The translations under genes and the position numbers were made by a program. Source: Poecilobothrus nobilitatus (lineage: Eukaryota > Arthropoda > Insecta > Diptera > Dolichopodidae). Taken from it: a stretch of DNA of 64,000 bases. This document shows positions 11,930-24,170 of this stretch, in pieces (positions within the stretch are counted from its first letter, which is position 1; every line of letters starts with the position of its first letter). Location of the stretch: NCBI GenBank assembly GCA_947095535.1, contig OX352774.1:171614200-171678199 (forward strand). The letters run 5' to 3'. The notes beneath the pieces were generated by a model, which saw nothing but the letters and a program-made list of their open reading frames with translations, searched no databases and was not told the origin of the DNA.

Positions 11930-12807
11930 TACAATAAATTATTATATGTAATAATATTTCTAGTTTACAATTAGAATATACTTTGAAATTAGTATGAAAT
12001 TTTGCTGCGAATTAAAATTTTACGATTAAAAATAAATACTGCCTAATGAAATTTTTTTTCGCTCTCAAAAATCTTACAAATGAAATAAAATGTTAATATA
12101 TTTAAAAAAAAAATTCATAAAAAGTACATACTAATTAAAATACTACAATACTTTTTATGTCCCCCTTTGCAAAAGCACTTTTTGAATTCTCAAAAATACT
12201 AAAATACATGAAAATATTATGTATAAAAAAAATGATGTTATAAATTACAAAATAACAGCCATTTTCTAAAATGAACATTAGTAAAAAATGGAAAGACTTT
12301 TTTTTTTTTTTTTTGTTACACTACTACAGTTTGCTACCCAAACTCCAGGAAAGGTTTCCTTTTTACAAAATTATTGTAGGTTTGAGCAAGAAGCAGAGGA
12401 CTGTGATGTTTTAAGTGAAGTACTTTGTAAAAGGATTACAAGTTGATCTTTCAAGTTTGTCTTGAACTTATCAAAGAATACTAAGAGAATATTTTGACTT
12501 CATATCTTAGTTACAAAAAAATTATTTAAGTATGCAATAAGGCTACTTTTAAGACCCTTATATAAGAATTTAAGGGTCTTTAATAAGGAACCTTTTAATC
12601 TTAATCCTATAAAACTCTTGATCAACCGAAGTCCTACAAAACAATTAAAGAGCAACAGGAAAGAATTAAAGAGCATTGTAAGAACAAATTTGTCAATTGA
12701 TAAAAAAAACTTTAATGCGAGATGCAATAAGAGTATAATAAGCCTTATGTAAGAGCAGGCTTATAACAGAGTTTACAAAGAAGTAAATAAGAACAGAATT
12801 TAATTTT

Positions 12808-12992
12808 GGGGCCTCGGTGGCCTAGTGGGTAGAGCGTATAAAATACGCTGTAAACACCGGGGGAGTGTGGGTTCGAATTCCACACAGGTCGTAAGAGTTA
12901 TTCCCCCTTACGACAGTTACAGCCACGCCTGAATGTATAATTTCCTGTCCACATTTATGTGGCAGAGAAATGCATTAAAAAAAAAAAAAAAA
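12808..12992 (+). mobile_element. tRNA-derived SINE, family 1
   Basis: Starts GGGGCCTCGGTGGCCTAGTG and carries B box GGGTTCGAATTCC, the GGTCGTAAG...CTTACGACA hairpin, TCCACATTTATGTGGCAGAG and a terminal poly(A) of about 17. It is one of the best preserved copies. It lies in the foldback element in opposite orientation to the copy at 11741-11929. Confidence 0.92.
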
Positions 12993-13335
12993 TTATTTTT
13001 AAACTCAAGTTCTTCGATAAGTAGTTTACAAGTATTTAGTTATTACCAATCTTGGTAAATGTTATTATAAGGTTCTTATAAGTGAAAAATATTCTTATAA
13101 GCTCTTTTATAAGACAAAATGTTAGTTGGGTATATCCATTACATGATGGTCACTGAAAACGTTTTATATAATACTAGTTTCTTTAATTCTCTTTTGAATT
13201 CACAATGCCGTTGTCTACCAAATTGGTTTAAACCGTATAAATTTTGTTTTAAAATATACAGAGTTTGTTCGTGTAGATCCACCATTTTGCTTTGTTACAG
13301 CTTTTTGTTACATCCCTTACCAAATGAAATTTAAA

Positions 13336-16000
13336 GGAAAGTCGATTTTAATATTTTATAAAATATTAATTATTAACTTTGTAAAAAAAAATGTTTAGTG
13401 CTTAATTGAAACTTTCAATAATAATGCTTTAGTGTAAATTAGTAATTACTGAATAAATAAATCAATGAAAAAAACAACTAATATAAATCACATTACGAGT
13501 GTGCCTACACTATGCACCCTCACTACATAACACTATTCCAATGACCTATACTGATTAAAAAACCAAATATATCAATATTTAAAGAATCGATAATTTTAAA
13601 ATTCGTCTCATGCATAGCCACAGAATTTGTAGTGGTGATCACGTACAAGATTATAATTAATATTTTATCCTTAGTAAACCTTGAGAGCTAAACACATTAT
13701 TTTGCTAAATTTTGCTAACAGGAAATTGAACAATGTATCTGATTCAGTTGAATCGGTATAATGGAGTATCTCGAAATGAACTGAATGTTATTCTGTCATA
13801 TTATATAAGTTCAGTTTAAAGATTGAACTATTTTCGAAACCTTTTTTCAATAGATTAAGCTAATATATAATTGGTAAACTAATATATAATAATTTATTAG
13901 TACTGCAGTATACTAACTGCCAGCAATTTATTAAATAAATTAAGTACTTTCAACACTCGAACAGCGTAAAATGTACTATGGAGCCTTTTTCCATATTAGG
14001 CTATGTTTCTTTTATTATTTCTTTTTCGAAGGTGTTGAATGTTTGCCAGTAACTAAACATTACATATGTGTGTAATGTCATTATTACACACATAATGAAA
14101 AGAAAAGTATTTATATTAACGACTATTTACAACATATAATTGGACAGTGACTTACCTATACTACAACATTGGTCACATAAGATAATAAACAGAATTTTTT
14201 TACATAAAAAAATTTATATGTTTTTTGTTTTCGGAAAGAATTTTTCTTTTCTAGTTAAAATATGGCTATTTATTTCTTGATTTTAGGAAATTCCTAAACA
14301 CATACTAGACATACTTAATTTTTAATTAAAATGCAAGCCTGACGTCAAATTATTTCTGTTAAATTAAATTAAAAATTTTTGTTTTTTTTTTTTTTACGAT
14401 TATAAGATAAATATTATAGATAAAAACGAAATAACCAACATATTAAGATGCTGGTGTAGTGGTGTACATAAACTCCTGATAATATTACGGTCATTTCCCG
14501 TTTCAAAATTTTATAAATAATCTACCATACAAACTTAAGTTCTAAATATTCTTATTTTTCAATTTAAAAATTTTAAGCAAATCAACAAATAGAAATTAAA
14601 ATAATTAATTTTCCAATTTTCTAATATAAAAGTAATTAGAACAGGTTAATTTGTATATAATATGCATGAATTATCTTAAATCTGAAATAAAATTAACAAA
14701 TTTAGTTTTTTTTTTTTAATTTCCTGCTGCACACTTTTTTTTTCCTGTAGAGAAGTAAGAAAAAAAATTTTCAATCAGTTTCGTGTAAATTTTCTTATCA
14801 CGAAATAAAATTAACTTAAAAAAAAACTTTAAAATTGTTAAATTTTTTACCGTTTCACTTTTTTATATAGTTTTAAGTATATAAAAGCGCAATAATAAGT
14901 AAAGATTGAAGAAAAGAAATTAAAGTTATAAATAAAATGTAAGCAGTCGCTATAATATCTAATAGTAAATGTAATTGAATAATATGAAAATCTAATAGTT
15001 ACATTCTTAACATGAATTTTTTATTTAACAGATAAAACAGATAAGAAAACTTCAAAAATAAATGAATTCAAAAGTATAGTTTCATATTAATCCTAACATT
15101 CTCTGCATATAACTAAAAAATACTTTACGTGACTTGCATTTTCTGATGTCCAATCAAATATTCATCAAAATACATTACATGTAACAGTTTTTAGACCATT
15201 TATTTTTTTGAAATGTGATTTTTAGAATATGACTTTGACGAGGAGGAGTCAATATTTCTTGGTTTTGCTTTAAGAAATCTGATGGCCAAATCACATTCAT
15301 CTGTCTCCTTATGAAGACAGATTACTCGTAAAAATATCAGATTATTCGGCGAAATATCTGTGATCTTCATTTGCATAACCATAAACTAGTGGCGGAAATC
15401 ACTTTTATTCACTAATTAATTACTAGTAACATATTCACTCCTAGTATTTATTATCTATTACATTAGAGGAAATATGAATATCCTATTTATTTACAGATTT
15501 ACCTGATAACTTTCATGACAAGTCTTTTCATTTTCATGACTTACTAATTTGTTCTCATATTCTAACCTGGCCTTTTCATAATTAGGTAACGCAAACGACA
15601 GGAAAATAAAATGTATAGATAGTAAGACAGTTAAAAACAATTTAAATTGTATTTTTTTTTTTTTTTGTTAGGTAAGAATATTTTGTTTAATACAAAAAAA
15701 AAAAAAAACAATTTAATTATGCATTTCGGTCAGTGATAAATTCTTCATAAAAGTATGGCAATTTTTTTTTTTTTATGAAATTCGAACATTTGAAAAAGAG
15801 AATAAATTTTTCGCTTCTTTGCCAATACTGTTCTAAAATAAAAAAAAAAATAACGGTAATGAATATTTTAAAATCATTAATTTTTTTCATGAGCTAATTG
15901 TAAAAATAAAAATTTATTTTAAATAATTGTAAAGTAACAAAAAAATATAAAATATCAAATTTGAAATGTTAATAAAACAACAAACGAAAATAATTTTAAA
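13336..16000. other. AT-rich stretch, one small inverted repeat
   Basis: No gene recognised. An imperfect hairpin lies at 14058-14100 (CATTACATATGTGTGTAATG against CATTATTACACACATAATG). Several poly(T) and poly(A) runs of 10-14 occur. Confidence 0.5.
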
Positions 16001-16005
16001 TATAC

Positions 16006-16085
16006 CCGCAAAATAGCGTAGTGTATAAGTTGCCGTTTTACAGGCAAAAAAATTCTCAGGTTAAAACCTCTCAGGCAGGTCAAAA
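16006..16085 (+). mobile_element. tRNA-like head, degenerate
   Basis: AATAGCGTAGTGTATAAGTT resembles an A box (GCGTAGTGGTTAAG) and CAGGTTAAAACCTCTCAGGC sits at the B-box position. No body of a known family follows. Probably a truncated SINE head, not a tRNA gene, as the stems do not pair well. Confidence 0.35.
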
Positions 16086-16239
16086 TATTTCATGAAATAT
16101 AACAATATAGAGTTCCTAAACAAAATATATAATTTAATTATAATTTAATACTTATATTGCAATTACAACTAAAAAGGGAAGAGTGATTTTTTTTCTCATA
16201 ACATTGTATGTGAAGGAGGAACATAAAATAATTATAAAC

Positions 16240-16417
16240 TCATATTTATTCCCTACCTACATAAAAGGAAAATTACATAGCCTTTCCTTTCCAAGTCTGA
16301 CTGTAAATGTCATAAGGGGGAATTATTATTACAACGTGTGTAGTATTCGAATCCTTATTTTCTCTTTGTTTACAGTATATTTTATATGTTCTTAACTACT
16401 AGGCTATCAAGGTCCCT
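16240..16417 (-). mobile_element. SINE family 1, diverged copy
   Basis: The reverse strand reads AGGGACCTTGATAGCCTAGT, GGATTCGAATAC and CCCCCTTATGACATTTACAG, each a diverged form of family 1. Many transitions at former CG positions suggest an older copy. Confidence 0.75.
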
Positions 16418-18204
16418 AATACATTTTTATTTAAGAAATTTTTGCAGCGCTTCATTTTTAAAACTATATACGATTCAAGCTATAGCTACAGGTGAAATCA
16501 ATGAAATTTTAACTTATATTAAAATTCTTTCGCTTAACAATATATACATACGTGTATACACAAATTTTAAGAGATAATATTACCACAATTTATCAAAATT
16601 AATTTTTTTATTAAACACTTCCCTTACTTTATAAATCAATTTCGAACAGACGACAATTCCAAAATAAAATTTGATTTACATTCATTTTCCATATAAAGAT
16701 TAAAAACACATTTTTTTTTTTTTTTAAATGTACATATTAATTAATCTTTAAAAAAGTATTTAATCTTAAATGGTTTAAAATAATCTCATTTTGAATTGGA
16801 AAAAAAATTGCTTTTTTTGTAACACAATAATTGTATCATTTTACTTTTTAATTTTTTTTTTTTCTTTTTTAATGAAATTCAACAGATAATCATGTTAACA
16901 CCTACACTTTAACATTTAATCATGTAAAAAAAAAAAAAATGTATATAATATACTGAAAATTTTCAATTTTGGTTACCATCCGCTAAATTAACATTAATTT
17001 TAACACCAATTTAAAAAAAAAAAAAGAACAAAAAAAATAAGTATGTATATATATGTATATAATATTGTACATAATATGCGGGCTATTATTAATTTTGAGA
17101 ATTGTCATGTAAAAAGGTGTAAAAGAAGGGGATATTAGTAAAAAAAAAAAAATATGATAAGTACTATTTGGTATTTCTTACAGTTCTTTCAAAGTTTTTT
17201 TTTTTTTTTGTTCTTATGTCACTTTTAATCAGATACCCCCCATGTATACATAGAATTAATATAATTACAAACCATTAAAACCATTTTTGTTTTTCATTAA
17301 TTTAAATAATTATAAGAACGGAAACGTTTTATTTTCATAATTGTAATAAAATTTGGTTTAAAACATTTTCATTTTAAATTAAATTAGGTTAAAAAAAAAA
17401 AAAAAAAACTAATCAAATTTAAGTCCAAAAGAAAAAACAAAAAAAACCTCTCTAAATGGTTTATTATTGTGTTATTCTGAATAGGATCTTAGAAACAATT
17501 ATAGAATATTTTTGGCGGATTAGTCTTTATTGTAACAGTGATTAAAACAGCACATGTGTAAAAAACTTCATTGGTGCTTTGGTATTATATACATATACAT
17601 ATATATTTTATGGTGTTTTTATGGTTTTATGGCAAATAAAAAATTATTATTTCCTTTATTTGATTACTTTTTTTGTTTGTCTATTTAATAAGAAATGTTT
17701 CGATACCAAACAATAGGAGTTTATTTTTTGCACACTTTCACTTAAAAATTATGGTGGCATGTGGTTTCCAAATTTAGTTTTAATTAATATATTTTAATTT
17801 TATTATTTTTTAAAAGTTGATTAACTTTTTATTCTAAATTATGATATTTTAATTTTAAAAGTTTAAATATTTAAATAATGGTACTATCTATAAAAAGTAA
17901 ATCTAGAGTATTTTTAATAAAGCGAAAAATTTTTTAAAATTATTCGTTTTGTTTTTTTTTTTTGCAGAGATAAAAAACATCTTCTCAAAAAATGATCGTT
18001 ATCAAACAACCACTACGCAATGAGAGGATTTTTTTAACAAATGAAAAATAAATTATTTAATGCAAACATATCATTTTTTTTAAATAAAAATTATTTTAAT
18101 TTCGAAGGGCAAAACTTATACTTTTTATATACAATGTAAATAAAAGTTAAAATAAAAATTACACATACATACTTAGAACATATAATTTAAATTTTTAATT
18201 GTAC
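16418..18204. other. AT-rich stretch, nothing recognised
   Basis: Rich in poly(A) and poly(T) runs (for example around 17390 and 17200). No coding or repeat signal found. Confidence 0.5.
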
Positions 18205-18720
18205 AAAACATTTATTTTTATATGTCAACTATCCATTTTTTCTTTCCTTGTTCTTATATTTGGTTGTTCTAGTTCTAAAGGGCTTCACTACATAATTATG
18301 AGAAAGAAGTTACGTGTATTGCGTGAGTTTGGTTGGAGTATGGTCATAATAATTTTGATTTTGCCAGAGGTATTGCCCAAGAGATGTTTATAGAAAAGAT
18401 AAGTATAGTATGTACATTTCGGCGATGACTTAAAAACTTAAATATTTTGTAATTTCAAAATCATTAACGATTTTACTAGCTCTGTTTTATACTTTGTCCA
18501 GATACTGTAGAGCAGAGCAACATCAAAGATGTATGATTTATATTCAACTCTTAACCAAATGTACATTTTGTAAATCAGAAGGAGTTCGCAATATGTAAAA
18601 TATTTCTTACTTGTCTTACATTTTTGAGCCAAAGCCATATTAGCAATTATTTATGATATCTTGGAGGGATTACTCTGGCCACTTTTTTGGGATTGATTGA
18701 ATATATTAGGTACTTTTTGT
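18205..18720 (-). pseudogene. LINE post-RT region, decayed
   Basis: The minus strand reads MALAQKCKTSKKYFTYCELL then LIYKMYIWLRVEYKSYIF, the layout of the thumb region of Jockey/CR1-type RTs (RKYFTPxxLLxLYKxxIRPxMEYCSHIW). After a frameshift LFYKHLLGNTSGKI then SRNTRNFF, then SHNYVVKPFRTRTTKYKN, match the final block (LFYRYYxGxCSxEL, TRxSxxxHxxxVxxPxxRTxxYxxSF). Three frames are needed, so the copy is dead. The RT catalytic part is absent. Confidence 0.7.
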
Positions 18721-19520
18721 AAAGATGGAATAATATACATATATATGTTAAATATCAACGTATATAGTAAAATTATTAACATATGTTTAAACTTTTTTAA
18801 TTTAAATGCTAAACAATAATTTAAAATACAAAATACTTATATTCTCTTATTGGGTTTTATTAATTTTTTTTTTCTTTTCTTTTTTATGAAATTTGATCAT
18901 TTTTTAAATTTTTTAAAGGATAAAAACTTTGATTTAGGTTGACCCTAATCTAAATAATCAATAATAAATATGTTTGTTTTTATGTACATATACGTAATTT
19001 ATTGTTATCATTTTTAGTCAGTTTAAATCATTTTCAAACCTAAATTCAATCTCTATACATATTTTTTATAAGTTTTGGTCCCAAATTCCCATCTATTTAA
19101 AAGTTTTTGTTTTTAGTTAAATATGCCGTATGCTTTTCATATTGATTTGAAACTTGACATTTTTGCAAATTGATCCCCATAATTTCATTTTTTTTTATTA
19201 TTTTTATTTTATTTTGATTTTTTTAAATATTTTGATTGATAGATAATTTAATTTGATTGAAAGTACCATAGTGTAAACAAATATTTATTTACTATATAAT
19301 ATATAAAATTAATGTATAAATAAAAAAAAAATTTAATATAAAGTGGATTAAAAATCTTTTTATAGAAAATTTAAATAAAAATCGTGAATTTAAAAATTTG
19401 ATAATTTAATAAAGAGTCATAACTCATAATCAATTATAGTGGATAATAATTTACATAGCGCCTTACGATATGCAATAATTTAAAAAAATTACTTTTTTTT
19501 TATATTACTTAAAATTCAGT

Positions 19521-19805
19521 GACCCTCGGTGGCCTAGTGGTTAAGCATGCGGCTTATTAACCGAGGGAGTGCGGACTCAAATCCTGCACAGGTAGCAAGT
19601 TTTATTACTTAAAAACAAATGCCCCTTCCTACCAATAATAAGTGCCCCTTCCTACCAAATATATATGTAATATAATATAAACAAAATAAATAATATTAGT
19701 ATATAATTTAATAATAGTATAAAAACCTATAATGGCCTTAGTAGCCGATGGTTTTATCAATACCCTATGTGATTTGTAATATTAATATAAATAAATAAAT
19801 AAAAT
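19521..19805 (+). mobile_element. tRNA-derived SINE, family 2
   Basis: Head GACCCTCGGTGGCCTAGTGG with B-box-like GACTCAAATCC, then a body distinct from family 1: CCTATAATGGCCTTAGTAGC followed by CGATGG, and a 3' end of TAATATTAATATAAATAAAT repeats. The stretch TGCCCCTTCCTACCAA is duplicated at about 19620-19655. Other copies: 41922-42160 and 63186-63470. Confidence 0.88.
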
Positions 19806-19820
19806 AAAATTCAATCATCT

Positions 19821-19895
19821 AACTAATGGCTCTGTGCAGTAGTTGCTGGTCTTTAGATGTAAGGTTTCGGATTCAAAACCCTGATCAGGCTAAAA
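19821..19895 (+). mobile_element. tRNA-like SINE head, separate type
   Basis: TGGCTCTGTGCAGTAGTTGC has an A-box-like layout and GGTTTCGGATTCAAAACC is B-box-like. It is followed by AT-rich sequence only. Head type differs from families 1 and 2. Confidence 0.45.
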
Positions 19896-19998
19896 TATAT
19901 AAAAAAATATTATATATATAAAATATAATCTAAGCCAAATAAATAATCTATATAATAATTTAGTTTTACTGCGGGGCCTTAATAATAAATTACAATTT

Positions 19999-20078
19999 GG
20001 GACCTCGGTGGCCTAGTGGTTAAGCACTTGTCATATTAACCGAGGAAGTACAATTTCAAATCCTGTACAGGTGGCAAT
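19999..20078 (+). mobile_element. SINE family 2 head, truncated
   Basis: GGGACCTCGGTGGCCTAGTG, GTTAAGCACTTGTCATATTA, ACCGAGGAAG and ATTTCAAATCCTGTACAGGT match the first 80 bases of family 2. The body is missing, so it is either a 3' truncation or a head-only retroposed transcript. Confidence 0.8.
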
Positions 20079-22319
20079 TTTTTCTTATGGGTATGTTCTT
20101 TTCATTTGATAAATTTGTAATTGTTTTTATAATCGTTCAATTATTATTATCGATTATTGTTTTTAATCGACAAAGAACTAGCAATTTAGTATTACAGTAA
20201 AATAAAACTTTTCTTTATTAATTAATTATTAGATTTTACAAGTTCCAGTAAATAAATTAAATAATGATGAAGAAGTAAAAAATGGAAAGTGAAATGGAAA
20301 AAAAAGGAAGTGAAAAATTAAAAAAAAAAACAAAGATAGCATTGGACATCGACCAAAAAATGGAATTCAACTCATTTCAACAATTACAAAGTAAAACACA
20401 AACATATTGGAAGAATGGAATCGTTTACGAAGAATTCCCCAGCCCCAAATAACTGAAGAAAAAAGACAAAGACTAAGAGAAGAAGCATCTGAATAAAAAC
20501 AAGCATCTGTCGTTTTAAATCCCATACTGATGGTAAGTTTTTTTAAATGATTAACTGACTTTTTCGGTGACAAAATGTCATTTTCTTGATATGATTGTTT
20601 TCTGATGCATATTCAATTTTTCATATGAATCTTAAAATATATACTATGAATATCCATTAAACATACAAGTAAATTATGCACAATTGACGAAACCATTTTT
20701 TTAATCAATTTATAATTAATAAAAACAATCATAATTTGAAATACATCTTTTCATTTGAATTGTTTTAATATTAACTTCATCCACTATAGCATGCATGACT
20801 ATTTAGTTTTAATTTGATAAACTTGTTTGCCATTGTACAGATTTATTTTTTATTTTTTTTTTTATTAACTCAATTAATAGTGAAAATACAAAATTTTTTG
20901 ATAAAATATTTTCTAACTGATGTATGAAATATTCGTAAAATTATATAACAAAAAACTAAATAATAAATTAAGAAAATAAAATGCATGTCTAATTCCATTA
21001 TTTTTTTTTAATTTTCTTAAATGTCAGCTTTTTTTCTTTACAGAAAAAATAAAACAATGTAATAAATTTTATTTAGGACAACAACAGAAAGTAATTAAAT
21101 ATTTTTTAATTTTTTTTTAAAAAAAAAAGCATCACAGACAAGATATTTTTACAAAATACAATTCTTACAAGATACAATTTTTACAAAATACAATTCTTAC
21201 TACTTAGATACAATTCTGACATGATACAAATTATTTTCTATCTGTCACTCAATTTAAATTGACAAAAAGAAAAATTTATATTTATTTAAAGCTTATTTTT
21301 AATTCTTTTATATCTACTTTTAAACATAAAATTTATTTTTTTTAGAGTAAATTTCCTTATAATTAAATTTTTTACTTTTTATTTTTTTTTTTTGTTTTTT
21401 CAATGCAAGGCAAAAGTTTATTTTTTGTCAAATTTTCAACTATATGTAATTAAATGTCTGTACCTGTACACATATACAAATCTGAATAATAAATTTAAAC
21501 TAAACTATTAAAAAAGCAATTCTCTGTCCCCCTATTATAAGTCTAATTCCACAATTTAATTTATATTATTAACTTTTTTTTATCTATAAATGTATACAAA
21601 TATACAAACATACAAACATACTACCATAATAATATCTAAAATAAAATATACATATATAAATATATAACATTAGATAGAGTATATAATACAAAATATATTA
21701 CACTATCAATAAATATGGGTGAAAAACCATTTCAAGGTTACATACATACATATATACAAATAATATATAATACTTATATATGCATGTATATAAAATAAAA
21801 TTGGCTTATATTAATATAAGAAACAAAACAGAGAATAATAACAAAAAAACTAAGAACAATAACAAATAAAAAAAAATATATATATACATATATATAAGTT
21901 ATAACAATCTCTTGGAGAATAGAAAATTGAAGGAAGTGCTAATTAAGAAGATTTTTTTTTTTTAATATTTCTTTTTTTTAATTTATTTATGTAAATATAT
22001 ATTATAATGTGTAGGTATAATATATATGAATATGTAAATAAAACTATACACTCAATATGTTTACTATTATTGATACATAACACTGGAAATTCATTTATTA
22101 CTTATATTTATATATATATATATATATATGTATATAGTATAGACTCTATATAAAAATATGATCTTACTAAAATGTGTGATAAAAAACAGAATATAATATA
22201 TTATATACATTAATGGACATACATGTGTACATAATATATTATATGTACAAAAGTATGATTATATAGATATGAAAATATTTTCTTATATTATTATTGTGAT
22301 GCAGGGTTATAAAGCCATA
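20079..22319. other. AT-rich stretch with a small minisatellite
   Basis: A stretch near 20360-20490 is less AT-rich and reads on the plus strand as EFNSFQQLQSKTQTYWKN with a following stop. I recognise no family. A minisatellite at 21130-21235 is listed separately. (TA)n tracts occur at 22110-22130 and around 21870. Confidence 0.45.
21130..21235 (+). repeat. About 20-bp minisatellite (ACAAAATACAATTCTT)
   Basis: Four to five imperfect tandem copies of a unit like ACAAGATACAATTCTTAC. No inverted partner seen. Confidence 0.75.
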
Positions 22320-22445
22320 TTTTTAAAACGACCGGAGTAGTGCCTTGTTGAAATATGTAACTAAAATTATTGAAGGATTTTGGAGTTGGTTACAAAACAA
22401 GGTTTTAATAATTTGAGTAGCGGGGATTTGCGGGCGGCAATCCCT
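22320..22445 (+). repeat. Shared-core repeat, copy A
   Basis: Contains CTTGTTGAAATATGTAACTA, GAAGGATTTTGGAGTTGGTT, and CAAGGTTTTAATAATTTG, the core also found at 27700-27870 (plus, twice) and 29345-29510 (minus). No flanking minisatellite arms are evident here. Confidence 0.65.
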
Positions 22446-23255
22446 ATAATATTAAATTATTTATTGTTATCTTTTTTTTGTCTTTATTAATTCATTTAAA
22501 AGTTTCGTAAATTCTAATTTACATAAGAATTAAAAAAAAAAAAAAACAAATTTTAAATTTTATATATTGTTTTTGGTTTTTTTTATGACCACGCTGTTTT
22601 TTATGTGACTGTTAACTCTTATTAATTGTATAATAATATTGAAAATTCAGTTTTTCTTAAATTAAAGTATAAAATTGAAAAGAAAAAATAAAAACTTAAA
22701 GGTAATTTTAATACTAGTTACTACCAAAAAAAAAAAAATTAAATTTATAAAAGAAGAAAGAAAAGTTAATATCAAAATAAATAAAAGAAATTGAAAATAA
22801 ATAATGTATTATGTTAAAATAAAATTTTTGATTTTTCGTTTAAATATTTCTATGCTTAATACTTCTTTTTTCAGACATTTGTATAGGCAATTTTTATTTT
22901 TGTTATTTATACTCAATTTATTTAGAATGAGTTGCGACGCCGTATATCAAACAGGATTTCGACATACTAAATTTGATAGAATCTAAGAGTAATAAATCGA
23001 GTACAGAGTTTTGCTATCAAAATAGTTTTTCAACCTATACCCAAAATAAAAATATAGAGATTAATTTTATGATTTACCATTTGTACATGATTATCGCATC
23101 TAAGATTACTGTCCAAAAAAAATCTAAATAATTAAAATTTTTAACTATTTCAATTACATCATTTTTGAAAAAGAAGTTCCATATTAGAAATATTTTTATT
23201 AACAAAAATCATTATTTTAGTAAAAGCATTTTGACGTTTAATTTTAAAGGATGTT
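22446..23255. other. AT-rich stretch, nothing certain
   Basis: A 60-codon plus-strand frame at 22804-22986 ends MSCDAVYQTGFRHTKFDR, less biased than its surroundings, but I recognise no family. Confidence 0.4.
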
Positions 23256-23259
23256 TCAA

Positions 23260-23998
23260 AAGCCATTTTTTCTTTAGATAACATTGTATGGAGTTGCGTA
23301 CCCACGAGTCATTTGTTTTCGGCCAACACCTCTTTTACCTTCAATTTTTCCTTGCACGATAAGCTGTAAGAGTTCGTATTTTTGACCTCGCATCACATAT
23401 GCAAAATATAATATTTTTCTTCTTTTGATATCAGAGAAGTGAGAAGTTCTCGGCCTTTATTTATTCTTCGGAGAACTTCAATATTTGTGACACGATCTAC
23501 CCATGAAATTTTTAGTATTCTTCTATAGAGTCACATTTCAAAAGCTTCGAGTTTGTTCATATGGGTGGTTGTCAAGGTCCAAGTCTCTAACCGATATAAT
23601 AGAAACGCCCATACATAGCATTTCAAAAAACGTAAACGAAGATCTAAATTCAGATCTCTGCAGCAAAAAACTTTTTTGTACTTAATAAATGCACCTCTCG
23701 CTATTTCAATACGACATCTTATTTCTTGTTCACATGTCCACTGCTCTTTTAGCCAACACCCAAGATAGTTGTAGCTAGAAACACGTTCGATTGGAAGATG
23801 GTCGACAATAACTGTAGTTGGGGTATATGGTGTTTTACATCTACTTATGATCATGAACTTAGTTTTTATCGCATTGATTTTTAGACCAAGGTTTATACTA
23901 TGATGATTAACTTTATCTATTAAATGTTGTAAATCACTTATATTATCTGCCAAAAGAGTTGTGTCATCAGCATTATCTGGAAGATGAATTTTAGAGAT
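23260..23998 (-). pseudogene. LINE reverse transcriptase, C-terminal half
   Basis: Starts with NADDTTLLADNISDLQ, the catalytic YADDTALLA block, at about 23990-23940. A 140-codon open frame follows with NLGLKINAIKTKFMIISR, IERVSSYNYLGCWL, EIRCRIEIARGAFIKYKKVF and RLRFLKCYVWAFLLYRLETW. After a stop the same frame continues LYRRILKISWVDRVTNIEVL and RRINKGRELL, then SLISKEEKYYILHM, which is the conserved post-RT tail of these elements. It is a well-kept fragment with a few stops (one just after LEAFEM). The N-terminal RT and endonuclease are missing. The clade is RTE- or R4-like by motif memory and is uncertain. Confidence 0.82.
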
Positions 23999-24044
23999 GG
24001 TTAATTTTTTTAAAAAATTTTCTTTTAAAGTAGTTTTACTCTAA

Positions 24045-24170
24045 TGAGATATAACACCTTATGGTTTTATGATCCATTCAAAAGAGTCATAAAGTCATAT
24101 TGGAAATATAACTTTATGATTCGGTTGACCTATGGCTTTATGACATTCCACCTACTATTGTCATATTATT
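24045..24170. repeat. Degenerate inverted minisatellite (TTTATGA)
   Basis: Short units such as TATGGTTTTATGATCC and GAGTCATAAAGTCATAT, in both orientations, are packed within about 120 bp. It may be an arm of a foldback element whose partner was not found. Confidence 0.5.

Larger units (their letters stand above)
11317..13130. mobile_element. 1.8-kb foldback element inserted in copia relic
   Basis: Left terminus CCCAACTAACAATTTTGAAA is matched in reverse at the right terminus CAAAATGTTAGTTGGG (13115-13130). Inward from both ends are degenerate arrays of the short motif TTATAAG (11330-11640 and 12500-13110). The element encodes nothing recognisable and has taken two SINE insertions. Its boundaries coincide with the break in the copia reading, which supports a real insertion. 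The superfamily is unclear. Confidence 0.7.
10440..13335 (-). pseudogene. Copia (Ty1/copia) RT-RNase H relic, split by an insertion
   Basis: The right piece (13335 down to 13131) reads LHEQTLYILKQNLYGLNQ then FGRQRHCEFKRELKKL, matching the copia RT block LxKxLYGLKQxGRxWxxxF. Past the 1.8-kb foldback at 11317-13130 the same strand continues at 11290 with NINVVVIHVIDLLIF, which aligns with the catalytic YVDDLLIF block (first Asp now Ile). Further down, VIIS-NSPE and TMALSS (about 10760-10800) align with PISWxSKKQ-TVALSS of the RNase H. ELEGLDPNLKIFKKHRNAI and FHNRTKYLNFIKNVIAEGEK (about 10600-10710) align with the DNQSAI and FHxRTKHIDIxxHFIRE blocks. Stops and shifts are frequent. LTRs, gag, protease and integrase were not found. 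Confidence 0.75.

Noticed and set aside
11771..11974. Plus-strand ORF containing VRGNTSYDVCGIRTHT
   Set aside because: It is the reverse strand of a family-1 SINE. The same peptide appears at 34267-34539 (minus) and in part at 16183 and 37337, always over a SINE.
19521..20078. Cluster of three possible tRNA genes
   Set aside because: A and B boxes are present but the cloverleaf stems do not pair, and SINE bodies follow or the family-2 head is recognisable, so these are tRNA-derived SINEs.
23503..23685. 60-codon plus-strand ORF
   Set aside because: Shadow of the minus-strand LINE RT at 23531-23953.
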